The notes beneath the pieces were generated by a model, which was given only the letters and a program-made list of their open reading frames with translations, did not search any database and had not been told where the DNA came from. Made by a program: the position numbers and the translations under genes. Below are positions 31,608 to 42,406 of a DNA stretch of 64,000 nt, piece by piece; position 1 is the first letter of the stretch; every line of letters begins with the position of its first letter. Origin of the DNA: Patella vulgata (lineage: Eukaryota; Mollusca; Gastropoda; Patellidae); contig NC_065880.2 in NCBI RefSeq assembly GCF_932274485.2, positions 76,875,730-76,939,729 of the forward strand. Direction: 5' to 3'.

Positions 31608-31817
31608 ATGGGATGGGTGACCGAATGGTTTAAGACGTGTGCTTTGGATCATACGGTCTGTCAATGAGTCAAGTGACAGTAGGGTCTCCTGTCCGACCCA
31701 GTAGCTTTTCTCCGGGTTCCCTCCAAGCACATTACTGATAGAAAATTGAACTTTAATGTTAATCACGAAATGACCGTGTATGTGTCGAATGAGCGCTAAA
31801 CCCTATTTCTCTCACTG
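31608..31817 (+). repeat. SINE-V, diverged, full span
   Basis: Head GTGACCGAATGGTTTAAGAC, no intact box B, centre CTTTTCTCCGGGTTCCC, ATCACGAAATGACCG, tail GCGCTAAACCCTATTTCTC. Confidence 0.82.
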
Positions 31818-31957
31818 TTTCAGGTTTGAGTAGAAATGATATTGCAAAACATTGCAGAACCGATGGGCTAAACTGAAAGATATATATCTTCAATACGAAT
31901 GTGGTCACTATCAACATTGTTACCAGACAATACCAAGATGGACATCAATCTGTGCAA

Positions 31958-32103
31958 TTAAAATAAATCTACTGGGGTCACTTCCTAAACGTCCATTAAT
32001 TCTGTATCTTTAAATAGCGATATTCGTGAGTTAAAATAAATCTACTGGGGCCACTTCCAAAACGTCCGTTAATTCTGTATCCTTAAACAACGATCTTCGC
32101 GAG
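31958..32103 (+). repeat. 73-bp tandem duplication
   Basis: TTAAAATAAATCTACTGGGG begins both units (31958 and 32031). Both end in an ACGATCTTCGCGAG or GCGATATTCGTGAG variant. Confidence 0.88.
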
Positions 32104-32812
32104 TTAATGAAGCGTATCATTTTCTGATAATTATGAGAAATTTACAGAACTCCCTGAAGACACCACTATACAATCCTAATAACCGTGTGGATTAATTAGG
32201 GGTATTTACACTTCGTTCGCCAAGAGAGACCACCCTTTAACATATCATGCGTCAATTTGTTCACATACGAATTCAGATGCGCCATAGACTTCTTGTAAAA
32301 ATATTTTTATAGACTATAACAAAAGTCTATCTTTCCTAGTTTGATTCATTAAGCATATTTTAACCTTAAAACAGATTACTGTGAAAGAAGATACCATTCA
32401 TTAAAACCGATGTGCACATAAAAAATTAAGTTAAAAATAATTATCACAGGTATGCAATGCGCCTCTTCTAATCACCAAATGTGCCACTTTTCGATCATCC
32501 GCCGGAAGTTGGCTATCCCTGTCCTAGGAGTTAAATGTAGAGTACTTTGGCGATTTGTGGCAATCACTCCGGAAATCGATGTCGATAAATTCAATGATTA
32601 GGGTAATATATTTGAATTCGATGTACCTTAAAGACGAAAATTTGATTGAATGCAAATCACTTCGGCTAATCAGAGGTCCAAAAGACATCTATAGTATAAA
32701 CCATGACCTCAGAGAATACAAGACGGTTGAACTTGGGATTCAGGGGATTCCTCATGGATGAATGAGTTTACAAATATTATTAACTAATGTGATTCTTTAA
32801 ACAACATTGTCT
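32104..32812. other. No feature recognised
   Basis: No repeat recognised. The 68-codon frame at 32555-32761 has no domain. Confidence 0.45.
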
Positions 32813-32823
32813 CGACTAATAGC

Positions 32824-33006
32824 ATGAAATGAAATGTGATTTAAAGTCCTGCTGTTCTGCTCCTATTGGGCTAACGAAGACGGGCATAGACCATACAATG
32901 TGCAAGGGGAGACTACTACGGAAGATACCGATGTTCTATTTCAACTCGGAGATCGAGCACGTCATCTCCAGGTGAGCGATCTTACGCCTTATTCGCTTAG
33001 CCCCCG
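32824..33006 (-). repeat. SINE-A, both ends present, large internal deletion, 11-bp TSD
   Basis: The reversed tail (GAAATGAAATGTGATTTAAAG) and the reversed head (CATCTCCAGGTGAGCGATC to TCGCTTAGCCCCC) are joined with about 170 bases missing. CGACTAATAGC flanks it at 32813-32823 and 33007-33017, so the shortened form may be what inserted. Confidence 0.87.
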
Positions 33007-33069
33007 CGACTAATAGCTTCAGTGATAATATTCATAGTCTTGTAAGTGAAACAACACATATTTGTCAAT

Positions 33070-33270
33070 TGTGTAGGACAGATGGTCTGACAAGAAACGG
33101 CGTCTGCCGGGATGGCCCGAAAAACCGAGGTCCCGAGCACACATTGGCGTGCACGCAAAAGATCATTTTATAGGTGGAATTTGAAACCAGAGTAGACGGT
33201 AGCGTTGTTGTCCGGGTCAAAGTTCCCCGTGTAGCAGAAAAGTAGGACGTTAAACCCCATTCCATTTTGC
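33070..33270 (+). repeat. SINE-A, 5' truncated
   Basis: GTAGGACAGATGGTCTGAC to AGGACGTTAAACCCC, with CGCCAATGTGTGC-type middle block (plus strand GCACACATTGGCGTGC). It lacks the GCACACTGTATGGCG segment. Confidence 0.85.
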
Positions 33271-33710
33271 CTTTAATTTTAATAAAGTTCAAGTTAATTA
33301 CTAATAGATTCGTGGTGTAATCCTAGTGATCCTACCAGGTCTTATCATATATTGAGGTCAGTCGTAGCAATCGTGTTGGTCGTATCGAAACGTATCTGCA
33401 GATCGTGGACTCAATAGGGGCAATCCTATCATAACGCATCGCCCGTGAGTGAAAACCTGGCATAAACTAATAAGTTGCCCAACTTCATTTACACGCATGG
33501 AGCAGAAATATTAGGACTCTACACCCCCAATTCATTTCGCCTTTGAGAAAGATCAAGTAAAGTCGGAATAGTTTAACGTTAGATTTTCGTTTAGTAACCT
33601 AATAAGTTGCGAGTCAGAACGTTAAACACCCATTTCATTTCGCCTTTAATAAAGTTCAAGTTAATTCCTGATAGATTAACTTTAGATTTTCGTTTAACCG
33701 TAACCCATTA
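33245..33710 (+). repeat. SINE tail plus flank in three imperfect copies
   Basis: A tail piece (ACGTTAAACCCCATT or similar) followed by TCGCCTTTAATAAAGTTCAAG occurs at 33245-33311, about 33508-33580 and 33617-33700. The last two also share AGATTTTCGTTTA. The tail and the adjoining non-SINE DNA were copied together. Confidence 0.75.
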
Positions 33711-33954
33711 AGTGATCTGACCTTGCTGTGAACTAACTTGGCGAGTTTTAATGACCTTAGCATCTGAAAACCAAGATACTAGACATTCCTCACTTGTGTT
33801 TCGAAAATATTTAGGAAACTGAGATAACATGTAGTTAAAAGTTGTAATTATCTCCCAATCTACAAAAAGTATTCAATGAAAGATAGACTGAACTTAGGCC
33901 AAAACAATTTAATCTTTAGTTTCTAGGGGGACTTGATCATTAAGGGTGGGGGGT

Positions 33955-34200
33955 GCGAGGCTGGGGGACAAATGGTTAACACGTGCGGGTTGCATCAGAA
34001 TGTCTGTCATTGAGTCAAATGGCGTGGTTTCGATTCCCCGTTTGTACTTGACAAGGAGTAGGGTCAAACGTCCAATCCCAACCTCGTGGGTTGTCGAAGT
34101 GTCCTCCGGTTTCCTACCACTGCTAACGGAACCATATGTTAGTCCCGAAATGACCTAGTTTGTGTCGAGTGGACGTTACCCCCCTCTCTCTCTCTCTTTC
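33955..34200 (+). repeat. SINE-V, full length
   Basis: Head GGGGGACAAATGGTTAAC, box B GGTTTCGATTCCCC, GTACTTGACAAGGAGTAGGG, V-like centre GTCCTCCGGTTTCCTACC, tail GTCGAGTGGACGTTACCCC and CT run. The usual GACCCCTACGCGCAAGCG segment is deleted. Confidence 0.9.
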
Positions 34201-34391
34201 ACAACAGCAAGGAAGTGGTAAAAATTTTAATAGATGTACCCAAAAACAGAAATTTAAATTGGTTTGGCTTTTACTCGACACACAAATTAACCTAGTTCTG
34301 TATGTGGTATCGGATGAACTGTCTTGTTTTAAAACCGAATCTTGTGTTATTGCAACAAAACTTAAGGATTATTTCATTAAAAATTAAAGCT

Positions 34392-34725
34392 TCCATGCGT
34401 CATTTTAGCGCTATAGGAATCACTTGTAAACTTCAATATTGTGAAAGGTGAATCTCTAACAGAAATACCAGTCTTGTTCAGTATCTACAAAGATATGTTG
34501 GCTTCACATTTCATCGTTATTGCTGCACGCTATGCAATAAGCCCGTCGCCATTTTCTTGTCCGCTAATATTTATTGTAGGCCTATTTTAAATCCGACTGA
34601 ATCAAAGCTGTGAGATTATCTTACGTTGGTATTTTGATTTCGTGTTTTTAATTACATGTTACATAACCAATCTGAGTATATATTAGAGAGGACTTTCTAA
34701 TGACGCATCATTAGTTACGAAACCA
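34392..34725 (+). repeat. Dispersed repeat R3, copy 2
   Basis: From CATGCGTCATTTTAGCGC to GACGCATCATTAGTTACG. It includes TATGCAATAAGCCCGTCGCC and CCAATCTGAGTATATATTAG. It is the most complete of the three copies. Confidence 0.75.
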
Positions 34726-35055
34726 ATTTAAAAAAAAAAATGAATGCCATATACTTATACTTTCTTCGTCTTTTTGTCAATTGTGTAAATCTATATTTTA
34801 CGAATTTTTAGGGGATCAAAGCCTTCTTTTTATAATGGATAAATAAATATATGAAAAAAGGGTGATAGAAATTGTGACAAAAAGCTACGAAATCAAAAAT
34901 TAACCCTGGCTACAAGAAGATGATGATGATTTTTTGAAGCGATCAAAGCCAAGTTACTTTGACAAAAAATGTCGATATTAAATTTCTAAGTAGTAAATAA
35001 TTAGAAAGAATGTTATCTTTGATGTAATGTACTTACAAAAACTAAGATTGGCATT
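34726..35055. other. No feature recognised
   Basis: AT-rich, no matched repeat. Confidence 0.45.
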
Positions 35056-35110
35056 TGAATGAATGAATGAAATGGAGTTTTTATGTTACCTCAGCTCCAA
35101 CCTGGCTATA
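35056..35110 (-). repeat. SINE-A tail fragment, diverged
   Basis: GAATGAATGAATGAAATGGAG, then TTTTTATGTTACCTCAGCTCC. Confidence 0.55.
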
Positions 35111-35378
35111 TTGCGCCAACCATATGGTGAATTATACGAGATAATCTATATAATCACTATTATATATCTGTATATACATGAATAAAAATCAAATATTACA
35201 GTAAATAGAATTTAAAAACAATTATAACAGATGATCTAGTTTTAAAACAAATATCACAAACTCTTATGTATATACATTAAAAATGCAAAAATTAATCTAA
35301 CGAAAATAAATCACATTAATATACAGTGTACAATAAAAATTTTCATGTAAAATGTGGTACATGCGGTTTATGATATAG

Positions 35379-36176
35379 TAGGGTGCCCCACCATAAATAA
35401 ATATCTAAACATAGCTTGAAAATTACACCACAATATTTATATATATGCCAATCCTTAAATATGTTTGGCACATTTATAGTCGCTAAATAAACGGCCATGT
35501 TGTACTTAATAAGCTATGATCATTTAACCATCGATAAATAAAAGACCGAAAAATGCTTCCGAGTGTCGTCCATAACATCCAGGCACTTTTGAGCCAAAAA
35601 ATAGGTTACGTGCCCTTGTTTTGAAAATAGTCTCGCTTAACCAGTCTACCGACCATTCTCCGTCTGATTGATAGGCCGGGATAATCAAGACTTCTTTTTT
35701 ACGAAACATGACAGAAATCTGGAACAAGAAATTGAATTTAGAAACACGCACGGTAGGCAACTCAACAAATGTTTTGAGAACCTTATAAAGGTTAAATGAA
35801 ACTATACTGCTAGTATCATGTTCCTGCCTAACCCAAGTGTTTCAGAAAATATTTGTACTACACCAAAAGATGTCGCTCCTAACGATATAGATAACGATAA
35901 AGCAATTTAAAAAATAAAAAGAACGTAATTTCTAAAGCTGCTGTAATAACCAAAAAGCTAAATACTACTGCTATTCAGAATCGTCAACAATAAATTTTTT
36001 ACGGCTGAAATGGTTGATAGATGTGTAGAGAATTTCACGTGCGATGGATAATTATAGACTCAAAGAGAGTGTGTGACTAGCCAGAATCACTTCAAGACAA
36101 GCCACTGAAGCGTGCACAGTCACCGTGTCGAGTACTACTTTTAGTAGGGAAATTTTTCGTCACATGGGGCACCCTA
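35379..36176. mobile_element. DNA element, 12-bp TIR, 7-bp TSD
   Basis: TAGGGTGCCCCA at 35379-35390 is exactly inverted at 36165-36176. GATATAG lies directly outside on both sides (35372-35378 and 36177-36183). The element is 798 bp and AT-rich. A 78-codon minus-strand frame at 35760-35524 is open inside it, but I do not recognise it. The superfamily is unsettled: 7 bp is unusual, and an 8-bp duplication with one changed base (hAT) is possible. Confidence 0.82.
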
Positions 36177-36183
36177 GATATAG

Positions 36184-37194
36184 ACACCGCTGTATTGATG
36201 TATTGACTTACAGACATACCAGTTTATTTAGCCTGAGCGGATGCTCGATTGTCAATCTGGAACGTCCAGAATTGGCAACTGCAATCGAGTGGTGTGGAAT
36301 TCAGTTCAGTTACCAGTTTTGCCAATCTCACAAACGAAGGTCGTGTGAGTAGAACCGTGACTTAATAAAAAAAAATCACAACGAATATGTTTCAGCTGTC
36401 ATGGTTGGTTTAGATATTTCCTTATGTAGTCAGCGCATGCATTCTACCCCAAAATCACATTTGTCATTGTACTGTCACTATTTTCGGACAGATAATGCAA
36501 TTCCGGAACGTTCAATCCAGTACTACATAGGTGGACATCGCTGTACTGTTGGACGCGCAAAATCTCACATCTTGGTTGAAGTCCCCCTACACAATTTGTG
36601 TCCATAGAATAATCAAATTGTCTTATTTCTAACTATTATTTTATTTAAAAATACAGAAGAGCTGTATATAAACGCTTTTTATCAAAAATAAACAAATATT
36701 TATTGGAGGTAATGTTAGACGGGTTCATCAACTCTTCATTTTCAACCATGTTTAGTAATCAGAGTAACGGATTTTAGGACAATAGGGGATCGATGTGCTA
36801 TAAATACTCCAAGAAAAAGAGGCCGTGTAAAATTTGAATGCTGGAACATATGGTTTCCAGTCAATAATAAGCTGACTATTTTGTAGACCGTCTCCTTATT
36901 ATCCCGTGGACAATGTTTATTTCATGATAATGTACTAATTGACAAGATGTCTGTCTTTGAAAGACTAGACCCGAGCAACAGAAATTAGATCTTCGGCGGA
37001 ATTTTCAAAGATGATTGAGAAATCACAGGCATCGCTCAATTACGTGAATAATGGTTTAATACTAGAACAAATAAAGGTATATTTTCGTTGACAATGGATT
37101 GGAATTAGCAATCATGGTGGCCCCTCTGGGCGGCGAAACCCGCCACTGCTCTCAAGAAACCGTTCTAACGAAATTTTAACTTAAGACATTAAAA
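36184..37194. other. No gene supported
   Basis: Two open frames (36125-36352 and 36401-36607) flank a possible 50-base intron (GTGAGT at 36343, TTTCAG at 36392). Neither contains a domain that I know and the codon content is unremarkable, so I do not call an exon pair. A similar ACCGCTGTATTGATG / ATCGCTGTACTGTTGG pair suggests an old local duplication. Confidence 0.35.
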
Positions 37195-37770
37195 TGAAAC
37201 GAAGTGCTCTGGCGAAATTTAGATGCAGAGTAGCCCCGCTTCGTCTAGAAATTGGGCGATATGAAGGAATTCCCGTTGAGAACCGATTTTGTTTTATTGT
37301 ACCGATAAAGTCGAAAATGAAGAACATTGTATTTTAGAATGTAAACTAGCGACCTTTAGAAAGTTTTTATTTACCTTTATACAAGTTGCGTGTCCAAACT
37401 TAGCGTCTTGTAATAATTCTGATAAAATGTCGTTTATTCTGTCTAATGGTGAAATAATTAAGTGCCAAAGCTTGCTGCGATATTTAAATAAAAAACGGAG
37501 GCAAACTTTGTACCCATGTTCGGGAATGTGTTTATTTTTTTATTTTTAGTCTAGTGTAGATATTTATTTTAGAATTTATGTTTTAAGTTTGTTTTGTATG
37601 TAATTTGTATTTTGCTATGCTTATTTATTTTTTTCCTGATAGCTATGTTTTATGTAATGTACATATCGTCTCATAATTCCTAATGAGTGCCAGGTTTATT
37701 ATTATAATTTTGAATGCGATGTACTTATAACTGGTGAGACGTTAATAAACTACTACTACTACTACAACAA
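37195..37770 (+). mobile_element. LINE 3' end: C-terminal domain and 3' UTR
   Basis: The plus-strand frames read KRSALAKFRCRVAPLRLEI and GRYEGIPVENRF, then after a +1 shift FYCTDKVENEEHCILECKL. This FRCG...PLR.E.GRYEG...C..C....EDE.H...EC pattern is the C-terminal zinc-knuckle-like region of a common family of invertebrate non-LTR elements. The single frame change and the absence of the reverse transcriptase upstream make it inactive. About 210 bases of 3' UTR follow and end with GAGACGTTAATAAAC and (TAC)n. Confidence 0.8.
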
Positions 37771-37774
37771 TTGG

Positions 37775-37975
37775 TCAAGTGGGTAAAAAATTGCGAAAAC
37801 AACGGCCATTTTCAAAATTTGAATGGCCAACGTGAAATTTCCTAATAAATGGCCCTAAACGGACACATATTCTAACTTTAGTGCGTGTATCCGGAATTGG
37901 ACGATTGTTACAGTTGTCTGCCTCACTATAAATGAATTGTTAGGTTGTTTTGCACTGACTCTTGGATGCTGGTAT
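37775..37975 (+). repeat. Dispersed repeat R4, short copy
   Basis: CAAGTGGGTAAAAAATTGCG, GGCCATTTTCAAAATTTG, CTAAACGGACACATATTC and CACTGACTCTTGGATGC match 26986-27190 in order. It abuts the LINE tail. Confidence 0.65.
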
Positions 37976-38118
37976 TGACGTGTTTGTTTCAATAATCTAT
38001 ACACATATCTTTTTGTTCGGTATAATGCATTGATTAATAATTAGATACCATACATTAACAATCTGATTTGTTCAAATCAAATTCTCCAATCCAACAAGGA
38101 AATGAATTTTACTCCAAA

Positions 38119-38365
38119 GAGAGAGAGAGAGAAATGGGGCTTAACGTTCACTCGACACAAACTAGGTCATTTCGGGACTAACATATGGTTTAATTTTATT
38201 AGAAGTGGGAGGAAACCGGAGGACCCAGAGAAAACCAACGAGGTTGGACAGGCGACCCTACTCCTTGTCACGTACAACCGGGGATTCGAAACCACGCCAG
38301 TTGACTCAATGACAGGCCTTATGATACAGCGCGCACGTGCTAACCATTCGGCCATCCAAGCCCCC
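38119..38365 (-). repeat. SINE-V, full length, with 13-bp TSD
   Basis: Head GGGGGCTTGGATGGCCGAAT at 38365, box B GGTTTCGAATCCCC, centre and tail are well preserved; GA tract at 38119-38132. It lacks the GACCCCTACGCGC segment. ATTTTACTCCAAA flanks it at 38106-38118 and 38366-38378. High similarity to 18736-19025 suggests a recent insertion. Confidence 0.93.
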
Positions 38366-38439
38366 ATTTTACTCCAAACTAACCGTATGAAAGTTAGATG
38401 AAAATGAACAAAAGATCTACAAATCCCAGTTTGGAACCA

Positions 38440-39245
38440 CATCATTGAGACTAAAACGCCTTTAAAGGCGCTAATTCTGTAACTCAGTGATTCTCAACCA
38501 TTTTTGGCAACGGCAACCTTGGAACACATGAAATAATAGCGGCACACCTGGCTAAATATATATGAACAATATTTGAATTTTGCAAAATGAAAATATAGTA
38601 AGTCAGACGGAATACAACCGTAGACAGAAAATAGTCATAGACACATAGAATGACTAAAGCTAAATAAAGAAAAACATAGCTATTAACTTATCAGTAGACA
38701 CCAGTGAATACTCAATTGGGACCACGTGGTTTGTTACTTGTTCTTGGTGCACCGTTCAAAATTTCGCGGCACACTTAGGAAGCTCTCACTACACACCTGT
38801 GTGCCGCGCCACACTGGTTGCAAATCACTGCTCTAACTCAATATTCTCCATTGTATTCGTAATTACGAACACGAAATGGAATTCAGTATGTCCTGTCCAT
38901 CTCAATCAATATTGATATTGTTATCTTGTGAAAATAAAGGGCCTTGATATCCAATATTGAAGACACAATTAACATTTTATAATCAGCATACGAGTCGTAT
39001 ATTTTATGGGTTCGGGCGCCATTTGCGATGATCAAAGAAAAAAAACATATCCCACAAGACAAAGCGGGCGTAATTAGTATTGGCTGATTCATAAACGACA
39101 CAAAATAATGACAAAATGTTAAACAGGTCTAAACGGCTGTCGTTCAATTTAGACTGCTCACTTATTTCACCAAACAGAAATGATTAGAATTGACAATAAC
39201 AGTTTTCAAAATTGAATATAAATCACTTTACATTCATATTGCATT
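38440..39245 (+). repeat. Dispersed repeat R5, copy 2, split by a hAT element
   Basis: 38440-38484 (ACGCCTTTAAAGGCGCTAATT) and 38831-39245 together match 5940-6420, and the break falls exactly at the hAT element 38485-38830. The duplicated CTCTAACT occurs once in the uninterrupted copy at 5970. Confidence 0.65.
38485..38830. mobile_element. Non-autonomous hAT element, Charlie-like ends
   Basis: Ends CAGTGATTCTCAACC (38485-38499) and, inverted, GGTTGCAAATCACTG (38816-38830). The 8-bp duplication is CTGTAACT (38477-38484) and CTCTAACT (38831-38838), one difference; the R5 copy at 5.97 kb shows CTCTAACT as the original. The CAGTG(A/G)TTCTCAACC end is characteristic of hAT-Charlie elements. The 346-bp element has no transposase. 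Confidence 0.88.
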
Positions 39246-39680
39246 ACTCTTGACTTTTAGACCCATTGTTCCTAATTTAAGGTCATATACGTTCTTTAAC
39301 ACACACATTTATATATGTGTTATGCATGCTAATATTAATTTTGTTCTCAATACAGTAAATGGGTATTATCGTATATCGGTAGACGAGAAAATATAATAAA
39401 TTTGACAAGTGGTTGCCTAACCGTCTACCATGAGATCTATAATTCATCAACGTTATTTGAAGCCGATATATTTACCAAGGAACAGATTAATACTTGTGGG
39501 TCGCCTACAGGTCTGGTTTTTGTTAAGACATATAAATATTTGCTGAACAGTATCTGATTTATATCTCATGACAAATAATATCTAACATAATACCATGTCG
39601 TGTACGCCTAGACGATCATTGTCTATTTTGTGTTAAATTATTTTGAAAATCATTGATGGCGTGATACGTAACAGACATAG
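39246..39680. other. No feature recognised
   Basis: AT-rich, no matched repeat or gene. Confidence 0.45.
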
Positions 39681-39930
39681 AGGGGGTTGGGTTGGGTGAC
39701 TGAATTGTTTAACGCGTGATACAGGTAGGTAGGTTTCTGATCGACACTATAAGGGTCATCTGCCTTTACTTCGGGGGCTTTCTCTGGGTTCTCCGGTTTC
39801 CATCCCATAGCAAAAGACTCCCACGCTCAAGGTAATATTGACATAAAATTTCCGAAATGAGCTAGTTTGTGTCGAGTGAACGTTAACACCACATATCCCC
39901 CCCCCACACAAACACACTCTCTCTCTCTCC
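39681..39930 (+). repeat. SINE-V, diverged
   Basis: Head GGGTGACTGAATTGTTTAAC, centre GGGGGCTTTCTCTGGGTTCTCC, AAAATTTCCGAAATGAGCTAG, tail GTCGAGTGAACGTTAACACC and CT run. Confidence 0.85.
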
Positions 39931-39939
39931 ACGGTCAGT

Positions 39940-40142
39940 AAGCTGAATTTCCCTTCATAGCACAGACAGTATGGCGCACGTCCATTTTCATTATCCAGTC
40001 GGCGCAGACAAGAAGGAAGCTAAACCCAATTCATTCCATTTAGGTCTTCATTATCCAGTCTTGCAATCGTACCATGGATCGTTTCCTTCACGCCGTTTTC
40101 AAAATTACCGAGTTTAATGGGCGTCCTTTTAAGTAAACATGG
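39940..40142 (+). repeat. SINE-A 3' fragment plus flank, duplicated unit 1
   Basis: SINE-A end (TTTCCCTTCATAGCACAG to AAGGAAGCTAAACCC) with a partly repeated TCTTCATTATCCAGTC, then ACCATGGATCGTTTCCTTCA and GAGTTTAATGGGCGTCC, CTTTTAAGTAAACATGG. The non-SINE part recurs after another SINE-A at 40698. Confidence 0.75.
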
Positions 40143-40513
40143 TACGACATTAAAGCTGGACTCCGATTAAAAAACTAAAGAAATAATTAAACAAAAAAAA
40201 AATAGTTAACGTCCTAAACAACCGCCACACTTATTTGCAATTTGTAAAACAACCATGGCGATCGCTTAGGGGGAACAAAAACTCAGGGAAAAGTACATCC
40301 TTATTAGATTGTTTCATCTAATTAGTAAAATAATATGTACCTGATCAGACATAATAATTGCGTAGCAATAATATTTTCAGTAAGCTGACACCGCATGTGT
40401 ACACTTTGCTTGACACGGCAAATACTGAATTTGTTCTACAAATTGAAAACAAGTATAGCGTTTCTTTAGGGCCCTTAACGCTTTTTATTTAATAATTTCT
40501 GTAGTTTTGTAAT
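40143..40513. other. No feature recognised
   Basis: AT-rich, no matched repeat. Confidence 0.45.
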
Positions 40514-40780
40514 CCGAGGTCCCGTGTACACATTGGCGTTTACGTAAACGAAATCATAGCAGTTGGAACTTTAAATATGATTGGCAATATCTGGGCAAAA
40601 TTTCTCTTATAGCACACAGTATGGTGTATGTCCGTCTCCATTAGCCCAGTCGGTGCAGAAAAGTAAGACGTTAAACCCCATTTCATTCATTCATTCATGC
40701 ACTTTTACCACGGATGGTTTCCTTCAAACTGTTTTCAAAGTTAAAGAGTTTAATAGGACTATACTTTTAAGTAAATATTA
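40514..40780 (+). repeat. SINE-A, 5' truncated, plus flank, duplicated unit 2
   Basis: Starts at CCGAGGTCCCGTGTACAC, tail (ATTC)n at 40680-40698, then ACCACGGATGGTTTCCTTCA, GAGTTTAATAGGACTA and CTTTTAAGTAAATATT, the counterpart of 40067-40142. Confidence 0.8.
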
Positions 40781-40926
40781 TTACAAAAATAATTGCTGAC
40801 TCGATAATGGCAATTACAAATTTGGGAGAGCGTAACGGACTCACTAAAAGTGCCTGATGAACATACGACGCAATCTCTTGCGAGTAGGTACACCATCGCC
40901 GTCATTAAACATAATCAATATAAATG

Positions 40927-40964
40927 GACTGAAATGGGGTTTTACGCCCTACTGTTCTGCGGAT
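40927..40964 (-). repeat. SINE-A tail fragment
   Basis: GAAATGGGGTTTTACGCCC, CTACTGTTCTGC. Confidence 0.7.
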
Positions 40965-41112
40965 AATCGATATTTGGCATGTACGAAGACAATTGTTAAT
41001 CCGGGACAAGCTTCTTATCCACCATGTGTAATAGAAATTTCACTGTAAATTAGTGCAAACAATTCAATACATGCAAGACGTTAGCTAATTAATTAATCGA
41101 TGTTGAATCTGA

Positions 41113-41412
41113 AGCGGGAGTCGTGGTGGCTTGGAGAGGAAGACTATAGCTAGCTGTCAAGGAGGTTCGAGTTGTTGGCCGAAAGTTCCTCGGATTTTTA
41201 AGGTGCGGTTTCCTCTTATCAGTGGTGGAGGGCCCGACAAGGGCAGTGTATAGTCGTTCGGATTTGATGAAAAACCGAGGTCCAGTGTACAAATACGCTT
41301 GCAAGTTAAAGAACACCAATTGGCATTTAGAACTGCTCACTTTGTGGAGTACGACCGAAATTATTTGGCACGGATTGAGCAGAAGCGTAGACTGCTAAAC
41401 CGCATTTCATGT
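41113..41412 (+). repeat. SINE-A, full length, diverged
   Basis: Head GGAGTCGTGGTGGCTTGG, body with CGGATTTTTAAGGTGCGG, middle block CCGAGGTCCAGTGTAC, tail TGCTAAACCGCATTTC. TCTGAAGC on both sides (41108-41115, 41423-41430) is a possible short duplication. Confidence 0.83.
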
Positions 41413-41449
41413 AACTTCTGTTTCTGAAGCATTTATAACTAATGTAAAT

Positions 41450-41606
41450 AAAATGGTGTTTAACGTTCTATTTTTCTGTCTCATCCGGTCTATGGGGGAA
41501 TTTTAAAAACTGGCAAGGGCTCTTTTGTGTGTTCGCCCTCCGCTCTAACAACCCACGACCCCCAAGTTAGCGAGTCGGCTCCTTACTTACTGAGGCACCG
41601 CGGCAT
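41450..41606 (-). repeat. SINE-A, ends joined with internal deletion
   Basis: Reversed tail (AAAATGGTGTTTAACG) and reversed head (CCCAAGTTAGCGAGTCGG to TGAGGCACCGCGGC), with most of the body missing. Confidence 0.78.
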
Positions 41607-41769
41607 CTATCTTGTGTAACACTAATCTACATTTGTTCCATGTGAATATTCCTTTGACGAATAAAGAAAGACTTCGTCTTGGAAGCAAAATTAGGAAAAA
41701 ATGGTCAGATGTCAAAAAAAAAAAACCCTAATGGATTGCGTTCAAACGTGAAAGTTAGTTTTGCTGTAT

Positions 41770-41828
41770 TTATTAGCCCAGTCGAAGCATGACATTAGGA
41801 CGTTAAACCCCATTTCACTTCAATTCAT
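41770..41828 (+). repeat. SINE-A tail fragment
   Basis: TATTAGCCCAGTCGAAGCATG to AGGACGTTAAACCCCATTTC. Confidence 0.8.
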
Positions 41829-42114
41829 GTCATTTTGAACTAGCATGATTAATATGTGAAATGAAACAGAGCCTCCCACGCAGACTGCCAGGAGGTTTGC
41901 GTGAGTAAAAGAAATTTTGACTCTATGAGTATTATTTACGACGGTTGTTGTTCTTCCTTCATGTCGTAAACATATATGTTGGATATAAATGATGTTGATC
42001 ATGAAATACATTCGGGACACAACTTCGTCGAAGTCCATAAGGAAATTGTGATGTCCATCTAGATATATGTAATATATTTGTGATTAATACTAAATGTTAA
42101 CAACGATGGAGGCA

Positions 42115-42116
42115 GA

Positions 42117-42152
<36 letters not shown>

Positions 42153-42406
42153 GGGGGGGGGGGCGGCAGAGGGAGAGAGCTGTTTAACGTTCATTCAACA
42201 TAAACTATGTCATTTCGGGACTAACATGGATGATTCACTTGCACTTAAATAAATCGTTTCCGCGTAGTGGCATTTAATAGTGGAAGCAAAACCGTAGGAC
42301 TTGGAGAAAACCCACGAGATTGGACAGGTGACTCTACTCCTGCACTCAGTGACAGAGATTATGATCTAAAGCGCACGTCTTAGACGATCCAGCCACCCAA
42401 TTCCCA
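42115..42406 (-). repeat. SINE-V, full span, with GT/GA/G tract
   Basis: GT and GA repeats with a G-run, then GCTGTTTAACGTTCATTC, CATTTCGGGACTAACATGG, GAGAAAACCCACGAGATTGG and the head ACGATCCAGCCACCC. Box B is lost. Confidence 0.85.

Noticed and set aside
36125-36607. Two-exon gene with a 50-base intron
   Set aside because: Splice signals are weak, no protein family is recognised, and the first frame overlaps the end of the 35379-36176 transposon.
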